A stretch of DNA of 64,000 nucleotides from Symbiodinium sp. CCMP2592 (lineage: Eukaryota > Sar > Dinophyceae > Suessiales > Symbiodiniaceae): the NCBI GenBank assembly GCA_905221615.1, contig CAJNDT010005390.1, forward strand, positions 1 to 64,000. Reading direction: 5' to 3'. Of the stretch, positions 18,719 through 29,000 are shown one piece after another (positions within the stretch are counted from its first letter, which is position 1; each line of letters opens with the position of its first letter). Under the pieces are notes generated by a model. That model was not told where the DNA came from. It did not search any database and saw nothing but the letters and a program-made list of their open reading frames with translations. The translations under genes and the position numbers were made by a program.

Positions 18719-19230
18719 CTGCCGGCTTGCAGGGGGGCCTACTACGACTTAGACTAGAGACAGAGCAGGTCGTCGGCATCACTGCTTTCATCGAGCACAC
18801 AATTGTCCAACGATTAAAACATTAACAGTGACTAATGCATCACTATATAGTACATTAATCAATGATATGTAACATTTTGTTACTACTGTTACATCAGTAT
18901 GCATGAATCGCTTGATTCTCTGGCCGGCAGATGTCGATCATGTATGGTGCAAGTCAACTCACTGACAGACTATGCAGGCAGGCAGCCAGCCTCGGAGACA
19001 GCAGGGTCCTGAGGACATCACTGCCACCCGGCACTGTGTAGTCAGCATGTCATGCTGGGTAACCGTTTTGAATCCAAGTTGCGCACACTACCGCTGAGGT
19101 CTCAAATCGGACAGTCTAGCTCTGCTGGCTAGATCGTCGAATTCAAAATCCCCTAAACACACGCAAACCCGGCACTCTGCCTTCCCCAAGATCCGTGATA
19201 CTGTCGCGGAGGCTGTACAAACACGACAAA

Positions 19231-19569
19231 TCATTGATTCAGTGACGACAGCCATTCGTCTGTCACATTGAAATATAAAATTCCTGGCACTCTGCCTTGC
19301 CTAAAATCCCGCAAAAGTCTCGGAAACAGTACGAACATGATCTGTTCATTGATATGGAAGGCTGCTCGAAAGACTTGCCCACGCTCTTTAGAATCCAGAA
19401 ACATCCACAATGTCGAAAAGGACTCCTCTAGCATCTCGTCGAACGGAATCACATAATCATCGTCGTCAGCACTGTCCGCGACCGAGCCCGCAGTACTTGC
19501 ACCCTCATCGTCAACCAGAACCCAGTCCGAGCCCACAGACTCACTGTCACTCCACGACATCGACGACAT
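19231..19569 (-). CDS. Small acidic protein, tandem paralogue B
   Basis: A 112-codon frame, MSSMSWSDSESVGSDWVLVD, paralogous to 18377-18718. Conserved core: FDEMLEESFSTLWMFLDSKE, RGQVF, then FVLFPRLLRDF and GRVPGILYFN. The Asp/Glu-rich N-terminus differs in length by a codon or so (ADDDDYVIPF versus DYDDYVIYF). No signal peptide or membrane segment is seen. Function is unknown. Confidence 0.55.
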   Translation of the reverse strand: MSSMSWSDSESVGSDWVLVDDEGASTAGSVADSADDDDYVIPFDEMLEESFSTLWMFLDSKERGQVFRAAFHINEQIMFVLFPRLLRDFRQGRVPGILYFNVTDEWLSSLNQ

Positions 19570-19619
19570 CTGCCGGCTTGCAGGGGGGCCTACTACGACT
19601 TAGACTAGAGACAGAGCAG

Positions 19620-20010
19620 CTGTAACACGACTATAGTAGATTACGCAGGGCAACAGCGAGCACAACTGCTGCAGCGGCAAGTTGCGATACATGACACGCT
19701 CACTGACTATGCAAGGCAGCTTGTCCTCTGCGATGGCAGCATGTCCTCAGGATCCTCGTCATGAGCCTCGGTGCCAGGACTGTACCATAATAATGGAAGT
19801 AGCTGAAGCAAGCTGATGCTGAGATCCCAGCAGTTGGCATCCACTTCTCGATGGGCTGGAAGCCGATGAAGACCGATGGGAGAGAAGGAAATGGAAGAGA
19901 AGGCGTTCACTAGGCTTGGATTCAAACCGAACACTTAGACCTGGCCAACGGTGTGGGGAGCAACCCCGATGGGGCAGGGACTTAAGTAAGGCAACCTCGA
20001 GAGGCTCGAC
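19620..20010. other. Intergenic stretch
   Basis: About 390 bp with no supported gene. The end (about 19935-20010) contains CTGGCCAACGGTGT and related words that also occur in the 267-bp repeat that follows. Confidence 0.4.
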
Positions 20011-20560
20011 TGGCACTCTGCCTCTGTCGATCCAAGTCGCAAGGCTCCCTAACTAACGTGACAAGCATGGATGGCCTCCCCTCCTGGTTGGGAGAAAAAT
20101 AAAAAAGCCACAACCACTGGACCACCCCACCCGGCACTTTAGCCCATGTGCCCGGGTGTCATATGCCACTGCCCTGGCACGTTGGCCCCAAGGCGGTCCA
20201 GGTACCATCGACAACACCTGACACCCGGCCAACGGTGTCCACGAACCGAGATGGGCAGTCGATCCGTGTGGGTAAGGTGGCACTCTGCCTCTGTCGATCC
20301 AAGTCGCAAGGCTCCCTAACTAACGTGACAAGCATGGATGGCCTCCCCTCCTGGTTGGGAGAACAAATCAAGCCGCAACCACTGGACCACCCCACCCGGC
20401 ACTTTAGCCCATGTGCCCGGGTGTCATATGCCACTGCCCTGGCACGTTGGCCCCAAGGCGGTCCAGGTACCATCGACTCAGCACCTGACACCCGGCCAAC
20501 GGTGTCCACGAACCGAGATGGGCAGTCGATCCGTGTGGGTAAGGGCAAGGTCTCAAGGCA
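20011..20560 (+). repeat. 267-bp direct tandem repeat
   Basis: Two units start at 20011 and 20278 with TGGCACTCTGCCTCTGTCGA (a diverged 13-bp element) and continue through CAAGGCTCCCTAACTAACGT, CGGCACTTTAGCCCATGTGC, TGGCACGTTGGCCCCAAGGC and CCGTGTGGGTAAGG. They are nearly identical and therefore recent. Similar but more diverged wording (GGCACGTTAGCCCATGTG, GTGGGTAAGGGCA) lies at 0.84-1.2 kb, on the far side of the region that holds the 13-bp elements. Confidence 0.9.
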
Positions 20561-20589
20561 AGTCAACATGTCACTACGGCCTCCCTTCT

Positions 20590-20967
20590 TTGTTCAATCA
20601 CAACCCAAAACTATTTAAAAAGATTAAATTTTAAAAATTATTAACTTCAACAACAAATAAACAACAATTTTGTAGACATACAGCAGCAGGAAACCAGGTA
20701 GAACAACAGGAAGCCAATTGACTCACTCAGAAACAAAATTCACAAACATGTATTTTTTACACCAAAAATAAAATAAAAGAATTTTAACAACTGTAAAACA
20801 CAAAAAAACCTATTTAAAAAACTTTTAAATACAAAACAATACTTTTAAATACAAAAAAACACTTTTAAACACAAATAAAGCCAACCACATACAAAAATGA
20901 GATTTTGGGTTCCTTTCATATAAGCCTTGTTGATCTAAACCCTGTGGTTCTGGTTCGGCGCAAAGGG
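20590..20967. other. AT-rich stretch downstream of the Gag-like ORF
   Basis: An A-rich stretch with several ACTTTTAAATACAAAA-type units (about 20820-20880). It lies 3' of the Gag-like ORF on the minus strand and might be its untranslated region. No terminal repeat was recognised. Confidence 0.5.
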
Positions 20968-22668
20968 TTAAGGATCTTTGCCCTTTCCTTTGTCTTTGTC
21001 GCCCTGGCCTTTGCCCTTGGGCTTGTTGCTCTTGTCGCCTTTGCCCTGCTTCTTCTCATCTGCGATCCTCTGGCGGCACTCTTCTTGATAGTGCCCTTTC
21101 TTCTCGCAGTACCAGCAGACAATCTGGGACTTGTCCTTGGCACCGCCGGCTTTTCCTCCTTTCGCGCCTTTGCCGTCTTTCCCGCCTTTGTCTCCTTTGA
21201 GACCACGCAAACCACCACTTGGCAGCTCCACCATGCGCAGCTGCTCCTCGTAAAAACGAAGACTCTCCGCCATCTCGGTCCAACTGCCAGTCTTGCCATG
21301 CAGCACCAAGTACTCTCTCGCTTGCACTGACACAGCTTGCAGCAAAATGGCCGATCTGTCGGCGGCGTTCAAGCAGAGGTCGGGAAAACGCACCAGCTTT
21401 TTATCTCCCTTGGAGATTTCGTCCTCGAGGAAACGCACAACTTCCAGAGGGCGCTTCAGCGCTGCAGTCTTTGTGTGGAGCTTTAGCATTTCGTCTCTGA
21501 TATACACCGCCTCCATGCGGCTGTTCACAGAGTACTGCCGGTAAAGCTCTCTCACACCCTCATATCCTGCAGCTGCATTGCTCTGGCGTGTCGAAACACT
21601 CCGGAGGATCTCCAATCCTCTGTCCCACTTTGCCAAAGCTTGCTGCAACAGGTAAAAAAGACGTGCACTTCTTCCCGCAGTGTCACTGGGCAAAGTAACC
21701 TGCTGGATCTCACCAGCAACAAACAAGCACTGCCTTAGCTCGCCAACAAAGGCGTCATCGGTCAATGCTAGCCAGCTGGACAGCACTTCCAGAAAGCGGT
21801 GGAACTCCTCAAGCTCCCGGATCCGGCCTTGCTTCATCTCACCAGCATTGATGAGAGGCAGGGGTGGCAGATACTTCTCTGCACGACCGCCAAAACTCGA
21901 AAAACTTCCGGGACTCACAGCAGGCCCACTCGGAGGGGCAACAAGCGACCCAGTAGGCCCCGTCGGCGCTGCTCCCGAACTGCTAGCAGCCACTGCAGCC
22001 GCAAAGGGGTCCGAAGACACCTTTCGCCGATCCTCGTCGGCTTTCCGTCTGGCTTCTTCCTCGTCCAAACGGCGGTTCAAGAGGGTCAACTGAGCACTCT
22101 GAGCTTGCATCAGAAAGTTCATCTGATTCTGCTGTTGCTGTAAAGCCGTGTTCTGGTTGTTCAGCATCTGCAACATCAACTGCTGCAGTTGTTCACCTCC
22201 CAACGCAAGGAGCCACCGGCGCCACAGCCGGACCACTCACACCTTCTGGCACTGTTGCAGAACCACTCGCAGGTGCAGCCGCTGCTGCTTGCTGAGCTGT
22301 CGGCGACCAGCAGGACTGTTCACAGGTCCTACAGGTCCCACGGGTCCTGGTCCAAACAGGTCGAAGTCCATGCCTTCCTCAGGCACAGGGACGTTCTGAG
22401 GAATCTCACTACTCCCACCTTGCAAAGGCGAGGCCATGGCGCTGTAAGCTCCTTCTAAGTCCTCAGGAGCTCCGCTACCATGTGAAAAACAAAGCGCGCA
22501 GCACTCGGTCTTTTTCTTGAGCCAAAGCGGAGTCGCGTCGGGCTCTGACTGACAGTGGAACACCTTGCAGCTGTTTGTCTCCAAGCAAAACACTTCAGGC
22601 ACTAACGAAACGAGACGAAACGAACGTGCAGTCACTTCCTCAAAAGCACTCCTCACAGCTTCAGGCAT
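20968..22668 (-). pseudogene. Retroelement Gag-like ORF with CCHC zinc knuckle, frame-broken
   Basis: The C-terminal frame (22236-20968) has a Gln-rich helical segment (LQQLMLQMLNNQNTALQQQQ), a helical core typical of Gag-like proteins (LFYLLQQALAKWDRGLEILR, AVYIRDEMLKLHTKTAALKR), then CWYCEKKGHYQEEC (C-x2-C-x4-H-x4-C), and a Lys/Gly tail. CCHC knuckles bind nucleic acid in Gag proteins. The upstream part (22668-22237) is in the same frame but separated by TGA. In between, another frame reads AQQAAAAAPASGSATVPEG and looks like the true linker, so at least two frame changes are needed. No protease, integrase or reverse transcriptase follows. Either it is a truncated element or a domesticated gene with introns I cannot place. 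Confidence 0.6.
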
Positions 22669-23004
22669 GCCGAAAACATCAGAACATCAAGGTCAAATGG
22701 GATTTTCACTAAGGAGAGCCGGGATGGCGGTGCGGGCCAAAAACAAAAACCCCAAGGGCATGCTCGGCGCCAGCCTTTTTTTTTTGGCTTGACTGGGCCT
22801 CGTCGACTACGGCTGTAGCACTCGGTCCCTAAAAACAAGCGAAACTACAATCCAAGCATCAAACTACAACAAAGCGGTGAAAAGCCTTCGCATCAGCAAG
22901 CGTGTGTTCACCCAGGCACACCCCAGCTGCCAAGCTTGTCTCGCAGGATTCGTGCGGTGTCTGTTCGATGTTCGCCGATGATCGGGTTGGGTGCCCCTCT
23001 CCGG
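22669..23004. other. Divergent strand-switch region
   Basis: Genes to the left are all on the minus strand and those to the right all on the plus strand, so this ~330 bp separates divergent blocks. It contains a T11 run (about 22778) followed by GGCTTGACTGGGCCTCG. In dinoflagellates divergent switches are known sites of transcription start, but here both flanking ORFs look decayed, so the region may merely be a breakpoint of the segmental duplication. Confidence 0.4.
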
Positions 23005-26000
23005 TAGCTGCCACACAGGACGGTGGCTGGTGGAGTGACATGGCGCTGGATGGCATCGCCACTGGGCTCCCCAATGTGGAGTTCGATCAGCTTACTTGTG
23101 AGTTCAGTTTCGACACCTGCCTGTGGCAAAGCACTGGTGCCTCTTCATGGCAGCTTGCAGGGAACGCGGATGGCCAGTGGCTGGAGGCGGTGCAGAATGG
23201 TTCCCAAGCTTCGGAACGGATCTTGGAAACCGCGGCGATCTTCAACACCACTGAGGACAAGGTCTTGACTTTCGACTATCAGTTGAACGGCTCGAGCACC
23301 GTGGCGTTGGAGCTACAACACCAAGCCTCCGCTGGCGGCTGGCAGGGTTTGTGGACGGAGTCAGGTAGCCGCGGTGCAGTTTGGCACACCGCCATCGTCA
23401 CCATACCTGCTGGCAGTGTCGGTTTCCGCTTCTTGGCCAATGTCACCGCGCTTGACGTTGTGAAGCTGGATTCCTTCTCGACTGAAAACTCGGCAGTTCT
23501 GGCAAACATCCGGTGCAGCTTCGAGCACGACACTTGCAAGTGGGTGGGAGACTGGCAGCGTGTCAGCGGCCCATCTCAAAATCATTTACTGCCCACAGCA
23601 GCCTTCCACGGCGAGAGCTATGTTTATGCTGGTGGCACCGAGGTGGTGTCCTTCAGGCTCACCAGCCCACTCTTCCGGAAGCTCGCCAACGTCTCCTACG
23701 TGGAGTTTGCTTTCCACATGTTCGGGTTGGGCGTCGGCAAGCTGCAGTTATGGTACCTTAAAGGAGGCAGGTGGCGCTTGCGCTGGTCCCGGCAAGGGAA
23801 CCAGGGGGCTGACTGGCTTCAGGCCAAGGTGAGACTCCCAAGTGGGGTGGAGATGCTCCGCTTCGTGAGCTCCGAGGCCATCACGAGAGATTCCGAAGTA
23901 GCCTTGGACGGAATCCTCGCTTGGGAGGGCCCTGAAGCAGCCCCTGCAGAGTTCCTGAGCCTCTCTTCTGGCAGCTTCCACAACTGTGCAGTTCTCAAGG
24001 CTGAGGGCCTCCTGAAGTGCTGGGGATCTGGAGGTAGCGGCCGCTTGGGTTCCGGCAGCGAAGCAGATGTGGGGACAGCTCCGGGTCAGATGGGTCAGAA
24101 CCTTCCGGCCGTGGACCTCGGGGAGCCCGGCCTTCGAGTGACGCAGGTGACCTGCGGTGTGTGGCACACCTGTGCACTTCTCGAGACGGGCATCCTGAAA
24201 TGCTTCGGGATCAACTTTGGCCAGCTTGGCCACGGACACACTCGCGATGTTGGAGATGAGCCTTCGGAGATGGGCGCGCATTTGCCAGCGTGGACCTGGG
24301 CCCTGGAGCGGAGGTGGTGCAGGTCGTTGCCGGACGTTACCATACCTGCGCTCTGCTTCGGGGTGGGAGCGTGAAGTGCTTTGGCCAGGGACGTCTGCTG
24401 GGGTTGGGAGACGAGCCCGGGCCCCAGAGGTTCGGAGCTGCTGCCAGTGCCACGGTAAGGCGCTCGACAGAGTGAGAACTTGGAAACTGAGGGAGGATCG
24501 TGGCGACGAGCCCGGCGAGATGGGCTCGAACCTGCCCGCCATTGACCTGGGCACCGACTTCGAAGCGGTGCAGCTGGCCTTGAGAAATGTCCACAGCTGT
24601 GCTCTGTCAAGCCAAGGTACCGTGAAATGCTGGGGACGGGGAGATTGCCTGGGACTGGGACTTCCCAAGTCTGTCGGAATCGGCAACGACTTGGGCCCCC
24701 TTCCGGCTGTGCAGATCGCAGCCGGCTCCCGCCACCTGCGCCGCAGCTTGCCCGCATCCAGCGCACTGGGCTCGTTTTGATCGCATCGTGTCACAGTGCC
24801 TAATGGCAGGTGCTGTCCGATGGCTCGGCAAAATGCTGGGGTAGGAATCACAGGGGTCAACTTGGGCACGGCAGCCTTGAAGACGCGGGTGACGAGCCCG
24901 GTGAGATGGGCACCAGCCTTCCAGTTGTGGATCTCGGCGATGGGATGACGGTCGTCCATATCACTGCTGGCGCGCATTACAGCTGCGCCATCCTCCAAGA
25001 TGCAAGCCTCAAGTGCTGGGGCTCGGGCACGAGTGGCCAGCCTGGGCCTCAGTGGGGGGAAGGGTGAAAGGACTGCTTTTGATTCAGTCACAAAAGACCT
25101 GGAGGCTAAACCCTAAACCCAGAACCCAAAACTTTAAATCTCGAGGCTTGGCCAGGGCAACCTGGAGAACTTGGGAGATGAGCCCTCCGAGATGGGCTCC
25201 AATCTTCGCGCAGTCGGCCTGGGCAATCTCGAGGTGCGGGATGTGAGTGCCGGCTATGGCCACACCTGCGTGCTTCTGGACGACGACAGCACGAGGCGCC
25301 CGCAATCCGCAACAAAGCTGTAGGTGCCCCAGAACACAAGGTTCCCAAAAGGATGCTGCCCAGGTGCTGGGGCGATGGCAGTTCTGGGCAGCTGGGCATT
25401 GGCAGCGCACTTAGCATCGGCCAGGTGCCAGGCGAGCTTGGTGTGGCTTTGGTGCCTGCGGAGCTCTTTCCCCAGACCCTTGGTGCTGGCCTTCAGGACT
25501 TCAGCTTGCTTTCCGTTGCCGAAGACCATGGCATTGCCAAAGGGCTGCTCCAACTGCAGCACAACGCCTCGGTCGGATTGGTCTGCGATGATGACTTTGA
25601 CTCTCGGGTGGCGCAAGTGGCCTGCCGTGATCTCGGCATGGCCGGTGGCAGGACGCTGCCAGCCTTGGCGATGTGGGGTTGGGTAGGGGCCGGCACCATC
25701 CTTGCTGACAACATTCAGTGTACAGGCGCAGAAGTAAGCCTTCGCGACTGCGACTTTCGCGGGTGGCATCTGCACGACTGCACTCTTCAAGAAGCCGCAG
25801 GCCGTTGAAGTGAAAGCTAGGAGTTGACGTGGACATGGTATAAACACATGATGTGCTGTTGCTTTTGTGGCCAGTTCTCAGTGCGCAGGTCTTGAGTGCG
25901 AGTCGGATGCGTGGAGCGAGTACACGCCCGCCGCAAGCCCAGCCGGGCGCCAGGACGCGTCTATGGTCTGGGACAGTGAGACTCAGTCTGCATGGATGTT

Positions 26001-29000
26001 CGGGGGCCACGCCAGCAATGCCTTCCTCTACTTTGCGGACTTGTGGCGCTATGACTGGCCTCGGCGAGCTTGGACGGAGATCCTGCCGCTCAACGAGGGC
26101 TCGACACCCGGCAGCAGATGGGGCCACGCGGCTGTATGGGATGCGCATTCCAGGTCTATGCTGATCTTTGGAGGCAGGTTTCGAGTTGCCTTCTACGATG
26201 ACATTTGGCAATTTCGCAGCACGGACAGCACTTGGAGGCAATTGCCTGCCATGGCGAAGCCGTCGGCACGCGCCCACCACAGTGCGATCCTGGACCCGGT
26301 GGAGGGTGCGGTGCTAGTTTTTGGAGGAGAGAGCAGCAGCCAGGTGTTGGAGGACCTCCAGCGCTACAGCCTCGCCGACGGCCAGTGGAGCAAGTCTGGC
26401 GCGACGGGTCCCGGAGCCCGCAGTCGACACACTGCCGTCTGGGTGCCCACAACCCGCTCCATGCTCGTTTTTGGCGGGTGGAGTGGGCAGCAATATCTGG
26501 ATGACCTGCGCAGCTACGATGCTTCAGCAGGCACCTGGACGGACTTGTCAGCTTCAGGATATTGGCCCACGGCTTGCGCGGGGCATGCCGCCGCGTGGGA
26601 CCCAATTTCAATGAGTATGCTAGTCATGGGTGGCATCACCAGTGTGAGCGATGACCTCAGCTACGAGTCCTCGCTGTACAACTACAGCCTCTTGACAAAC
26701 TCCTGGAAGCAAGAGGGCCTGCAAAGCGAGGTCCCAGGCCCAACCGGCCGTACCGGTCATGGCATTGTTTGGGACTACGCTTCTCGTGGCTTGCTGTCCT
26801 TCGGTGGCTTCAATGCTTCTTACTTGCAGCAAACCTGGCGATACGTGGTCAGTCAGACCAGCTCGCCCTTGCTGGTCAGCTGCCAGCAGGGCCGCAACTG
26901 TTCCTTCCGCTGGAATGCCTCGGGCTTGGGCACCGTGAAACGCAGCTGCTCCGACCCGGTGGTCTTGGCAGGACTAGGGCTCCCCACACCACTCTCGGAA
27001 GCGGAGGAGGAGGAGAATCTCGTGGAACCGGGTCATCACCGCCTCTGCTGGTGTGATGTCGTCAACTGCAGCCACCCCGACAACTTCAGCGTGACAGTGG
27101 GCTACTTTGTCCTGGAGGGGCCGCAGCTGCAGCAGTCCGCTCAATGCTACCTAGGCAGAGACTGCACGATTTCAGAGTGGCGAGGAGTCGGCATCTCCGC
27201 GAACGACAGCGTCGTGATGCAGAGCCGATGCGGCGAAGGGCCGCGGCTCTCCTCTTCCACCTACTCCCAGCGCTCGGTCGGCGTCTCCTTCAACGAGTCC
27301 TACGGTTGGCACACCTTGCACGTGGGCTTCCTCGACCCTTCGGAGGGCCTCAAGCCGGAAGCTCTGGAGCTTTGCTGGTGCCCTGCCACGGCGGCCCCTT
27401 GCGCTTCGGCAGAGGACTTCCTCGTGGTCGCCCTGAGCCTGGAGGTCCTCTGCCGGCCCGGCGAGTACAGCGAAGGGCCCGGCTCTTCCTGCCTGCCCTG
27501 CCCGCCGAACTTCTTCTGCCCCGGCGGTTCGGAATTGCAGAGCTGTCCGTCGTCGAGCACTTCGATGCAGGGCTCAAGTCCGCCACCCAGAAGAGAGTAT
27601 GGCGCGCGCTGTTCTGTTCTCACAGCAACAGACCAAGGGCTGTCTGTGTTATGCTGAGAGAGATTGAGAGACCGAGGCCTGCTCTCCGACTGCCGGTGCC
27701 TTCGAGGGCGCTACTGGGATGCAGAGAGCGCCATCTGCCTGGCGTGCCCCGCTGGGTCTTCGACGTTGCAGGCGGGTCGTCTGCAGGTTCGTAGGTAGCT
27801 GCGTGAGCTTTCTTCTGCTTCGTCTCTTCCTCGTGTTGTCGGCTGCACGGCCCTGCTTGTGACTGGAGGAGGGGGCCACCAGCCTGGCGTCCTGCACTTG
27901 CATGCCGGGCTTCTTCGCGACGCAGCCCGACAATCCGGCAGTTTGCGAAGCCTGCGGCGTGGGCTTCTTCTGTGCAGGGGGCCTGCAGACCCCGCAGCCG
28001 TGTGCGCCGTCCCAAACCACCGAGAGCGACACGTCAGCCAACAGATCCCAGTGTGTTTGCAGGCCCGGCAGCTTCTTGGAAGACGGGCTTTGCGCCCCGT
28101 GTCCAGTTGGATTTTTCAAGGGCAGCGTCGGAGACTTCCCGTGCTCGCCATGTGGTACTGGCACCTTCAGCAACGGCACGGGAAGCACAGAGCCTTGCAG
28201 ATGCCAACAGGGCTATGGTTTTGACGAGGAGATCGCACAGTGCAGACCATGCCTTCCGGGCGAATACAAAGCACTGGTAGGCGACACCCCGTGCAGCCGA
28301 TGCTCTACCAATAAGACCTCTATGGAGGGCGCTACATCTCCCCTTGACTGTCGATGCCGCTCAGGTCTTGCAGCAGAGGGTGAGAGCTGCCGAGACTGCC
28401 GAGACGGCTTCTTCTGCCCGGGCCAGGGTGAAGAGCGGCATAGAGCGGCGATGCCAGGATGATGCCACCTCACGCAGAGGCTCCATCCTGCAGGCAGATT
28501 GCCTATGCCTCCCAGGCTACTATGCGCTTGAAGCTCAGGGCCTCTGTGAGCCTTGCCAACCTGGACGCTACAAGCCCACGCTGGCCAACGATCCATCTTG
28601 CCCATTACAGTGCCCCACAAATGGCGAGAGTGCCAATGCGTCCACCAACTTAACAGAGTGCTTCTGCATGCCAGGATTTTACGCAGTGCTCGATGAAGGA
28701 TCCCTCTCCAGGTGCGCCAGTTGTGCCTTCCTTCCTCATTTGCAATGCTTGGGTGGTTTTCACACTCAGGCGGGCATCACTCAGGCAGGGAACCACAAGC
28801 TGCCTGTCGCCCGGCCGGGCTACTTCCAGACAGGGGTGACAATCGCCGTGAAGTGCACGGCTGTCACAGCCACTGGCCTCAGCGCTTGCCTCGGAGGGCA
28901 GCTATGCGCGCAAGATGACACGGTGGAATGCTTCGGCAAGTATGACAACGCCTGCGACGAAGGCTCCACCGGGTTCTTTTGTGGAGAATGCCCAGCTGGT

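Larger units (their letters stand above)
17906..19619 (+). repeat. Tandem duplication, two ~860-bp units
   Basis: Unit 1 (17906-18767) and unit 2 (18768-19619) both begin GGTCGTCGGCATCACTGCTT and run through the same AT-rich part, a CAGGCAGGCAGCCAGCC segment, CCGGCACTGTGTAGTCAGCA, a 13-bp element, a small minus-strand gene and AGACTAGAGACAGAGCAG. Unit 1 starts within the first codons of the phosphatase-like gene, so unit 2 carries an orphan copy of that gene's 5' end. CAGG units differ in number between the copies. Confidence 0.9.
733..20291 (+). repeat. Dispersed 13-bp element GGCACTCTGCCTT (family)
   Basis: By eye I find about 42 exact copies on the plus strand. Starts: 733, 747, 1297, 1311, 2211, 2568, 3378, 3394, 4823, 5325, 5340, 5355, 5742, 8323, 8450, 8549, 9271, 9973, 10049, 10082, 11080, 11713, 12063, 12138, 12180, 12630, 13130, 13663, 14028, 14056, 14137, 15015, 15096, 15110, 16154, 16949, 16967, 17189, 18317, 18438, 19171 and 19286. 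Near-copies lie at 2373, 4101, 4491, 7233, 8348, 9522, 13151, 15127, 17869, 20012 and 20279. A single exact copy is inverted (6281-6293). The core GGCA-CTC-TGCC is a short inverted repeat with a 3-nt loop. In minus-strand genes it reads GRVP, RQSA or AECQ according to frame, so it is not kept for one peptide. None is seen after 20.3 kb. I do not recognise the element. Confidence 0.9.

Noticed and set aside
733-20291. CRISPR-like array from regularly recurring short repeats
   Set aside because: The repeats are 13 bp, irregularly spaced, inside exons, and the genome is eukaryotic.
22778-22800. Possible spliced-leader relic near the T run and GGCTTGAC
   Set aside because: It does not match the dinoflagellate leader (ending TTTTGGCTCAAG) in either orientation.
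23748-25091. Minus-strand frame of 447 codons opposite the MAM/RCC1 exons
   Set aside because: The plus strand there has clear domains and splice sites; the antisense frame shows no domain and follows from codon bias.
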